Below, piece by piece: positions 54,352 through 61,123 of a DNA stretch of 64,000 nt. How positions within the stretch are numbered: position 1 is the first letter of the stretch; every line of letters begins with the position of its first letter. The translations under genes were made by a program, and so were the position numbers. This stretch comes from Streptomyces ferrugineus (GTDB lineage: Bacteria; Actinomycetota; Actinomycetes; Streptomycetales; Streptomycetaceae). The stretch is taken from positions 4,588,001-4,652,000 of the forward strand of contig NZ_CP063373.1 of the NCBI RefSeq assembly GCF_015160855.1. The letters run 5' to 3'. A model generated the notes under the pieces. That model searched no databases. It worked only from the letters and a program-made list of their open reading frames with translations, and was not told where the DNA came from.

Positions 54352-56487
54352 TTGACCGGTACGCCGGATGTCGCGCAGGAGGACTCCAACCGCCCGCACG
54401 ACGGCTTCAGTTGGGGTCACTCGATGCTGCGGGCCGAGTTCGCCTTCGCCCCTGACGACACCCTGCGGCTGGTCGGACTGGACCGCCCGGGGGCGATGCG
54501 GGCCGCCGATCCGGAATCCGCCCTCCCCCTCGTCGAGCTGACCGCCCTCGGGCACGGCAGCGGCTGGTCCGGCCCGCGCTTCACCGGCACGGCCCTCGGT
54601 AGCCGGCTGAAGTACCGCCGCCATCGCACCGGCAGGCGCGGCGACTGGAGGTGGCTGCACGTCGAACTCCACGACCCGGCCACGGGGTTGACGGCGTTCG
54701 TCGAGCTGACGTCCCCCGCCGGACTGCCGGTGCTGCGCTCCCGCGTCCGGCTGCGCAACGACGGCCCCGAGCCCCTCGTCGTCCAGTCCGTCAGCAGTCT
54801 GCTGGTCGCCGGCCTGCCGGCACCGGACGCCCTCGACGTGCGCCGGGCCCGCAACGACTGGCTGGCGGAGTGCCGTTGGTACACCGAACCGCTGCGCGAC
54901 ACCGTCGCCGACATCGACGTCGACGCCCACCAGCACGACAGCCGCGCCGCCCTCGTCCTCGCCGGGCGCGGCAGCTGGCCCACCGACGGCCATCTGCCCA
55001 TGGGGGCGCTGACGGAGCGGGGGAGCGGCCGGACCTGGCTGTGGCAGATCGAGTCCCCGGCCGGCTGGCGCTGGGACCTGGGCCAGAGCGCGCGCGGCAC
55101 GTACCTCGCGCTGAACGGCGCCACGGACGCCGAGCACCAGTGGCGGATCCGGCTCGCCGCCGGCGAGGAGTTCACCACCGTGCCGGGGACGTTGGCCCTC
55201 GGCACCGGGTTCGACGCGGCCATGGGCGCCCTGACCTCGTACCGCCGTGCCGTGCGCCGCCCGCACGCGGACCACACCGCGCTCCCGGTGGTCTTCAACG
55301 ACTACATGAACACGCTCATGGGCGACCCCACGACACAGAAGCTGCTGCCCCTGATCGACGCGGCCGCGGAGGTGGGCGCCGAGTACTTCTGCATCGACGC
55401 CGGCTGGTACGACGACTCGTCGGACGGCGGCTGGTGGGACGGCGTCGGCGAGTGGCGGCCCGCCGCGCGCCGCTTCCCCGCCGGCGGCCTCCGGGCGGTG
55501 CTGGACCGGATCCGCGAGCGCGGCATGGTGCCCGGGCTGTGGCTGGAGCCGGAGGTCGTCGGCGTACGCAGCCCCGTCGCCGCCGCGCTCCCGCCGGACG
55601 CCTTCTTCCAGCGCGACGGCATACGCCTCACCGAGCAGGGCCGCCACCAGCTCGACCTGCGCCATCCGGCCGCCCGGGCGCACCTCGACAAGACGGTGGA
55701 CCGGATCGTCGGCGAGTGGGGCGTGGGCTATCTCAAGCTGGACTACAACATCGTGATCGACCCGGGCACCGTCGCCCCCGGCGACCTCGCACCGGGCGCC
55801 GGACTGCTCGGCCACGCCCAGGCCTACCTCGACTGGCTCTCGGAGGTGCTCGACCGGCATCCGCACCTCGTGATCGAGAACTGCGCCTCGGGCGGCATGC
55901 GCATGGACGGAGCCACGCTGTCCGTCGCCCAGCTCCAGTCCACCAGCGACCAGCAGGCCCCGCTGAGCTACCCGCCGATCGCCGCCGCCGCGCCGACCGC
56001 CGTACCGCCCGAACAGGGCGCCGTCTGGGCCTACCCGCAGCCCGGCCACGACGACGACCTGATCGCCTTCACCCTGGGCGGGGCACTGCTCGGCCGGATC
56101 CATCTGTCCGGCCACCTGGACCGCATGACGCGGCACCAACTCGCCCTCGTGAGCGACGCGCTGACCACGTACAAGACGATCCGCCGGGACCTGGCGCGGG
56201 CGCTGCCGTTCTGGCCGCTGGACCTGCCCGGCTGGACCGACCCATGGCTCGCCCTGGGGATGCGCTCGCCCGACGAGCGCACGACGTACGTCTCGCTCTG
56301 GCGCCGTGGCGGCGAGCCGGTACTACGGTTGCCGGTGGACCACCTGACCGGTCGCGAAGTCCACACGGAGATCCTGCACCCCTGCGCCGCGCCGGCCGAC
56401 GCGGCGGTCTGGGACGGGGACGCGCTGCGGGTGACGCTGCCGCACACGCCCGGCGTCCTGCTGGTCCGGCTCACGGCGGGCGGCTGA
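54352..56487 (+). CDS. GH36 family alpha-galactosidase
   Basis: A 711-aa cytoplasmic enzyme that removes alpha-linked galactose. An N-terminal beta-sandwich (about 25-300) is followed by a TIM barrel with nucleophile Asp464 in YLKLDYN and acid/base Asp533 in STSDQQ; WLEPEVVG and ENCASGGMRMD are family motifs. No signal peptide, so it acts on imported oligosaccharide. The TTG 54352 start is preferred because GGGGAG lies 6 bases upstream; ATG 54424 is the alternative. Divergent from its probable LacI repressor. Confidence 0.9.
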   Translation: MTGTPDVAQEDSNRPHDGFSWGHSMLRAEFAFAPDDTLRLVGLDRPGAMRAADPESALPLVELTALGHGSGWSGPRFTGTALGSRLKYRRHRTGRRGDWRWLHVELHDPATGLTAFVELTSPAGLPVLRSRVRLRNDGPEPLVVQSVSSLLVAGLPAPDALDVRRARNDWLAECRWYTEPLRDTVADIDVDAHQHDSRAALVLAGRGSWPTDGHLPMGALTERGSGRTWLWQIESPAGWRWDLGQSARGTYLALNGATDAEHQWRIRLAAGEEFTTVPGTLALGTGFDAAMGALTSYRRAVRRPHADHTALPVVFNDYMNTLMGDPTTQKLLPLIDAAAEVGAEYFCIDAGWYDDSSDGGWWDGVGEWRPAARRFPAGGLRAVLDRIRERGMVPGLWLEPEVVGVRSPVAAALPPDAFFQRDGIRLTEQGRHQLDLRHPAARAHLDKTVDRIVGEWGVGYLKLDYNIVIDPGTVAPGDLAPGAGLLGHAQAYLDWLSEVLDRHPHLVIENCASGGMRMDGATLSVAQLQSTSDQQAPLSYPPIAAAAPTAVPPEQGAVWAYPQPGHDDDLIAFTLGGALLGRIHLSGHLDRMTRHQLALVSDALTTYKTIRRDLARALPFWPLDLPGWTDPWLALGMRSPDERTTYVSLWRRGGEPVLRLPVDHLTGREVHTEILHPCAAPADAAVWDGDALRVTLPHTPGVLLVRLTAGG

Positions 56488-56577
56488 GCACGCCGGCCCT
56501 GGACGGCACATGTCCGGCAAGACAACGGAGCGATAACAGAAGGCAACTGATAGAGGCCTGGCGAGGTCTAGTCCGCC

Positions 56578-57843
56578 ATGAAGATCTCTTTCCTGCTGCA
56601 CAACGCCTACGGGATCGGAGGCACGATCACCACCACGTTCAACCTGGCCCAGGCACTCGCCGAGCGGCACGAGGTGGAGATCGTCTCCGCCCTGCGGCAC
56701 CGGGAACACCCGAACTTCACCCTGGACCCGAGAGTGTCCCTGCGGCCGCTGGTGGACCTGCGGCAGGAGAAGGAACATCCACTGCATCTCAGACCGGCGC
56801 GCGTGTTCCCCGCCGCCGAATACCGCTACCGGCAGTACAGCGAGCTGACCGACCAGCGGATCGGCGAAGCCCTGGCGGCGACCGACGCCGACGTCGTCAT
56901 CGGCACCCGGCCGGGGCTCAACGTGCACCTCGCCCTCCAGGCACCGGAGCACGTCGTCCGCATCGGCCAGGAGCACCTCACCCTCGACAACCACTCGCCC
57001 CGCCTGCGCACCGCACTGCGCCGCGCCTACCGCCGACTCGACGCGCTCACCACCGTCACGGAGGCCGACGCCGCCGCCTACCGGCGCAAGATGCGGCTGC
57101 CCGGAGTCCGGGTGGAGGCCCTCCCGAACAGCGTCCCCGATCCGGTGCTGCCCCCGGCGGACGGTGCCGCGAAGGTGGTGGTCGCGGCCGGCCGGCTGGT
57201 CCCCGTCAAGCGCTACGACCTCCTCATCGAGGCCTTCGCCCCGGTCGCCGCCGCACACCCGGACTGGCAACTGCGCATCTACGGCAAGGGCGAGGAACAC
57301 GAACGGCTGCGGGAGCTGATCCACCGCCTCGGTCTGTACGACAACGCCTTCCTGATGGGCGCCGCGGCCCCCATGGAGGCGGAGTGGGTCAAGGGCTCGA
57401 TCGGCGCGACCGCGGCCAACTTCGAGCCGTTCGGCATGACCATCGTCGAGGCGATGAGCTGCGGACTGCCCGTCGTGAGCACCGACTGCCCGTACGGGCC
57501 CGGCGAGATCATCGAGGACGGCGTCGACGGCCGGCTGGTACCGGTCGGGGACCGCGAGGCCATGAGCGCCGCGCTGCTGGAACTCGTCGGCGACGAGGAG
57601 CGCCGCCGTCGGATGGGGCGCACGGCACTGGAGAACGCGCGACGGTACTCCCCGGGCCCGGTCGTCGAGCAGGCCGAGCGCCTGATCGACGAGGTGAGGG
57701 CCGGGCGGAGCACCGGGCGACCGGCCTCACCGGAACCCGGCCGAATACAACACGCTCTGGTCAGCCAGGGCTTCGCCGCACGCGACGCCGCGTACACCGT
57801 GGCCTCGGGCGCGCTGCGCGCGGTACGGAGGGGACGCCGATGA
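56578..57843 (+). CDS. GT4 family glycosyltransferase
   Basis: A 421-aa GT-B glycosyltransferase. The N-terminal acceptor domain has IGGTITTTFNLAQAL, and the C-terminal donor domain has the family motif FEPFGMTIVEAMSCGLPVVS. It probably adds a sugar to an envelope polymer or lipid. The gene has no clear ribosome site close to ATG 56578. Its stop overlaps the next gene by 4 bases, so the two work together. Confidence 0.87.
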   Translation: MKISFLLHNAYGIGGTITTTFNLAQALAERHEVEIVSALRHREHPNFTLDPRVSLRPLVDLRQEKEHPLHLRPARVFPAAEYRYRQYSELTDQRIGEALAATDADVVIGTRPGLNVHLALQAPEHVVRIGQEHLTLDNHSPRLRTALRRAYRRLDALTTVTEADAAAYRRKMRLPGVRVEALPNSVPDPVLPPADGAAKVVVAAGRLVPVKRYDLLIEAFAPVAAAHPDWQLRIYGKGEEHERLRELIHRLGLYDNAFLMGAAAPMEAEWVKGSIGATAANFEPFGMTIVEAMSCGLPVVSTDCPYGPGEIIEDGVDGRLVPVGDREAMSAALLELVGDEERRRRMGRTALENARRYSPGPVVEQAERLIDEVRAGRSTGRPASPEPGRIQHALVSQGFAARDAAYTVASGALRAVRRGRR

Positions 57844-58667
57844 ACACGAAACCCGGTACGACAGGTGCCGGCGGCCCGCGCGCCGACTGCACGGCCGACG
57901 CGGACGGCCGGATCACCTTCACCCTCGAGGCGCCCGCGACCGCCGCCCGCCTGCTGTTGAGGCTGCGCCCCAAGAAGGGACAGCCCGAGAAGGTCCTGCA
58001 CACACTCGACCTGGAACCCGCGGCGGACGGCCGCCTCCGGGCCGTCCTGGAGCACGAGCCCGTACTCGCCGAGGGCCGTTGGGACATGTACCTGATCCCC
58101 GAACCGGGCGCGCCCCGCCGGCGACTGCGCCCCGGTCTGCGTGACCTGCGGGCCCTCGTCGACGGCCACCGACGGGACCGGCCCTCGCCGGTCGCCGTGC
58201 GGATCCCGTACGCCACCAAGGACGGCTACCTCGCGACGCGGGCCTGGCTGCGCACCGCCCACGCGGAGGTCGCGGGCATCGATGTCACGGACCGCACGAT
58301 GACGGTCAGGGCACGGCTGCACGGCACCTCGTTCAGCGGGGGAGCCACCGTGCGCCTGCGGCTGCGCGGCGGTGGCGGCACCGTGCGGACCCTGGTGCCG
58401 CGCGTCGAGGACGACGGCCGGGGGTTCTCGTTCACCGTGGAGTACGGGGAGCTGGTGGCCGACGACGCCGGAAACCGGGTCTGGGACCTGTCCGTCCGGG
58501 CCGGATCGGCCGAAGGGACGGCTCCGGTCCGGATCGGCCGTCTCCTCGACGACGTGGCGGACCGCAAGGAGGTCTTCGTCTTCCCGGAGGCCGTGGTCGG
58601 CGGCGCGGTCGTACGCCCCTATTACACGGTCGACAACGATCTCTCCGTACTTGCGGACAGAACCTGA
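57840..58667 (+). CDS. Hypothetical beta-rich protein coupled to the glycosyltransferase
   Basis: A 275-aa soluble protein, no signal peptide or membrane segment. It is rich in beta strands with two similar halves (RITFTLEAPATAARLLLRLR; RTMTVRARLHGTSFSGGATV), suggestive of a two-domain beta-sandwich. Similar proteins follow glycosyltransferases in other Streptomyces and are sometimes labelled transferases. ATG 57840 overlaps the stop of the GT4 gene. Function unknown. Confidence 0.72.
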   Translation: MNTKPGTTGAGGPRADCTADADGRITFTLEAPATAARLLLRLRPKKGQPEKVLHTLDLEPAADGRLRAVLEHEPVLAEGRWDMYLIPEPGAPRRRLRPGLRDLRALVDGHRRDRPSPVAVRIPYATKDGYLATRAWLRTAHAEVAGIDVTDRTMTVRARLHGTSFSGGATVRLRLRGGGGTVRTLVPRVEDDGRGFSFTVEYGELVADDAGNRVWDLSVRAGSAEGTAPVRIGRLLDDVADRKEVFVFPEAVVGGAVVRPYYTVDNDLSVLADRT

Positions 58668-58675
58668 CCGCAAGT
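58649..58675. promoter_or_regulatory. Inverted repeat ACTTGCGG-N11-CCGCAAGT
   Basis: Perfect 8-bp arms with an 11-bp centre, ending 17 bases before ATG 58693 and overlapping the end of the previous gene. Sites of this layout often serve HxlR-type regulators that control NmrA-like reductases. No HxlR gene is adjacent. Confidence 0.55.
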
Positions 58676-58692
58676 GTTCCTACGGTCGTTCC

Positions 58693-59541
58693 ATGACGCA
58701 GACACAGCAAGCACAGAAGATCCTTGTCACCGGAGCCACCGGAACCGTCGGCCGCCAGGTCGTGGCCGAGCTGCTCGCCCGAGGCCACGCGGTCCGCGCC
58801 CTCACCCGGGATCCGGCGAAGGCCGACTTCCCGCCCGGCGTCGAGGTGGTCCGGGGCGACCTGACCGAGCCCGACAGCCTGGTCCCGGCCCTGGAGGGTG
58901 TCACCGGCGTCCACCTGATCACCTTCGGCGGGGCCTACTTCGCCCCGCTGGAGACCGGCCCGCGCATCCTGGAGCTGGCCCACGCGGCCGGGGTGCGCCG
59001 GGTCACCGTGCTGCACGGTGGCGGGGGGACCCCGCTGGAGGACGCGGTGCGGGCGGACGACGGGGTGGACTGGACGGTGGTCATGCCGGTCGAGTTCATG
59101 GGCAACGCCCTGGAGTGGGCGGACGGGATCGTGACCTCGGGCGAGGTGCGCGAGCCGTTCGTCTCCCGGCTGAGCGCCATGGTCCACGAGGGCGACATCG
59201 GCGCCGTCGCGGCGGTCGCGCTCACCGAGGAGGGGCACGGCGGACAGCAGTACGTGATCACCGGGCCCGAACTGCTCACCGTCGCCGACAAGGTGGCGAC
59301 GATCGCGGAGGCCCGCGGCCAGGAGATCGCCCTGGTCGAGCTGACCGAGGAGCAGGCCGTCGCGCAGTGGCGGGCGGCGGGTCACCCCGAGGACGTGATC
59401 GGGTTCCTGCTGGAGGCGTACGGCAACACACCGGAGATCGGCCGCACGGTCGTCGACACCGTCGAGAAGGTCACCGGCAGGCCCGCCCGCGCCTTCGGCC
59501 AGTGGGCCGCGGAGCACGCGGCCGCGTTCAAGGCGGGCTAG
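58693..59541 (+). CDS. NmrA-type NAD(P)-binding oxidoreductase
   Basis: A 282-aa atypical short-chain dehydrogenase (NmrA/QorB-like) with the dinucleotide loop TGATGTVGRQV (about 14-24) and no clear YxxxK pair. These proteins act as quinone reductases or redox sensors. A palindrome just upstream suggests redox- or ligand-responsive control. A strong hairpin follows its end. Confidence 0.87.
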   Translation: MTQTQQAQKILVTGATGTVGRQVVAELLARGHAVRALTRDPAKADFPPGVEVVRGDLTEPDSLVPALEGVTGVHLITFGGAYFAPLETGPRILELAHAAGVRRVTVLHGGGGTPLEDAVRADDGVDWTVVMPVEFMGNALEWADGIVTSGEVREPFVSRLSAMVHEGDIGAVAAVALTEEGHGGQQYVITGPELLTVADKVATIAEARGQEIALVELTEEQAVAQWRAAGHPEDVIGFLLEAYGNTPEIGRTVVDTVEKVTGRPARAFGQWAAEHAAAFKAG

Positions 59542-59563
59542 CACCACCGCTCCGCCGTGTCGT

Positions 59564-59602
59564 GGACGTCCTGTGCGTGCGACTCGCACGAACAGGACGT
59601 CC
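59564..59602. terminator. Strong double-stem terminator
   Basis: Outer arms GGACGTCCTGT (59564-59574) and ACAGGACGTCC (59592-59602) with an inner GTGCG/CGCAC stem and a 3-base loop. It separates the NmrA-type gene from the exporter/PKS genes and marks the likely left limit of that unit. Confidence 0.75.
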
Positions 59603-59647
59603 GCGCCGGCGGAGGGGGGCGCTCGAAATGGCCAAATCGGGGCCGGA

Positions 59648-59663
59648 AGTCGTCTAGACCTCT
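59648..59663. promoter_or_regulatory. DasR-box-like element before the exporter/PKS genes
   Basis: A GTCTAGAC core with flanks matching 12 of 16 positions of the DasR consensus ACTGGTCTAGACCAGT. It lies in the 267-bp leader of the MFS exporter gene. DasR controls GlcNAc use and many antibiotic clusters, so control by DasR is plausible but unproven. Confidence 0.4.
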
Positions 59664-59869
59664 CAGGAGCCTTGAACCGGCAGGTCCGGGTCTGCTTGGG
59701 TGACGGACCGATGGCCGCCGTCCGGCGGCGTATAGGGGGAACGGTTTCTGTGCGGGGCCGGCGACGGGGGCGTGCATGCGCTGGGACTCCGACTCGCGGT
59801 TGAGCGGGCGGGGCAGGCTGTTGCGGCCGCACATCACTCTCACCCTTCATGCAGACCAGGGGAAGGTGC

Positions 59870-61123
59870 ATGAGGCATTTCCGGCTGCTCGTCCTGGGCA
59901 ACGGCATCTCGGCGTACGGCAGTTACCTGAACATGGTGGCGCTGAACGTCTTCGTCTACGACGCCACGGGCAGCGCACTGGCCGCCGGGCTCTTCATGGC
60001 CGTACGGCTGGCGACGAGCGTCGTGTCGGGCTGGGTGAGCGGCCGGCTGGTCTCGGCCCATGACCGCAAGCGGCTGATGGTCGGTGCCGACCTGTGCCAG
60101 GCCGCGGCGCTGCTGACGCTGCTGCTGGCGCCGGACGGCATGCGCACGGGCCTGCTCTACGCCCTCGCCGTGGTCACCGGCGGCTGCTCGACGCTGTCCC
60201 AGGTGGCCCTGCGCAGCAGCATCCCGGAGATCGTGGGGGCGGAGCACCGCGTGCGGGCCAACGGGCTGCTGGTGACGGGGCGTTCGCTGGCCATGATCGC
60301 CGGGTTCGCCTCGTCGGGCCTGGTGGTGGCGCAGCTCGGGTACTCCGCCGCGTTCGCGCTGGACGCCGCGACCTTCCTGGTCTCCGCGACGGTGCTGTTC
60401 CTGCTGCCCGTGCGCACCAAGGCGGCCGCCGCCGACGGAGGTCCGGCCGAGACGTCCGGTGCCGTGCGCTGGACCGCGCGGATGCTGCTGGGCACCGCGC
60501 CGGTGCTGATGGCGATGATCGCGGTTCGCGCCGTGGACGGGCTGGGCTCCTCGTCCCACAACGTCGCCCTGCCGATCTACTCCAGCAGCCTGGATCCCGA
60601 CCATCCGGCCACGTTCATCAGCCAGTTCTGGGCCACATGGGCCATCGGCAACATCGTCGCCCAGCAGGTGATCGGCCGTGTCACCAAGAAGACCGGGCGG
60701 ACGCCGGGGGAGCGGGCCTTCGCGCTCGGCGCCTGTGTGATGTCGGCGGGGTTCATCGTGGTGTTCTGCGGACTGCCCACCGCGCCCGCCGTCCTCGCCG
60801 CGCTCGTCGCCGGAGCCGCCGACGGATTCACCGAGATCGTCTACGTGTCGCGGCTCCAGACCGCCCCCGACGACCAGCGCGGCCGCCTGTTCGGGCTCTC
60901 CGCCTCGGCCGAGAACACCGGCTTCGGCCTCGGCATGCTCGTCAGCGGCGCCCTGCTGGAGAAGTTCTCCCCGCTGCACGTGGTGGCCGCCTTCCACGGC
61001 CTGGCGATCGCCCTGTGCCTGGCCCTGCTGCTGTCCCTCCTCAGACGGGGCGGCGCGCGCGGCCCCGGCGCCGAGGAGAGGGCCGACCGTGACACATCGA
61101 CAGTGGTCAAGGGACGCGGCTGA
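59870..61123 (+). CDS. MFS transporter
   Basis: A 417-aa major-facilitator protein with about 12 helices (LVLGNGISAYGSYLNMVALNVFVYD start; the loop 2-3 motif GRLVSAHDRKRLM). ATG 59870 has GGAAGG upstream. Its stop overlaps the PKS start by one base (TGATG), so the two are translationally coupled, and it is probably the exporter of, or resistance gene for, the polyketide product. Confidence 0.87.
   Translation: MRHFRLLVLGNGISAYGSYLNMVALNVFVYDATGSALAAGLFMAVRLATSVVSGWVSGRLVSAHDRKRLMVGADLCQAAALLTLLLAPDGMRTGLLYALAVVTGGCSTLSQVALRSSIPEIVGAEHRVRANGLLVTGRSLAMIAGFASSGLVVAQLGYSAAFALDAATFLVSATVLFLLPVRTKAAAADGGPAETSGAVRWTARMLLGTAPVLMAMIAVRAVDGLGSSSHNVALPIYSSSLDPDHPATFISQFWATWAIGNIVAQQVIGRVTKKTGRTPGERAFALGACVMSAGFIVVFCGLPTAPAVLAALVAGAADGFTEIVYVSRLQTAPDDQRGRLFGLSASAENTGFGLGMLVSGALLEKFSPLHVVAAFHGLAIALCLALLLSLLRRGGARGPGAEERADRDTSTVVKGRG

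Noticed and set aside
56565..56574. GGTCTAGTCC before the GT4 gene as a DasR box
   Set aside because: Matches only the core half of the consensus and lies 3 bases from the start codon, so it is more likely chance.
54651..58667. A 1338-codon open frame on the plus strand over the GH36 and GT4 genes
   Set aside because: Wrong frame for GH36 and GT4, Arg/Pro-rich and motif-free; only its last 275 codons match the real gene at 57840.
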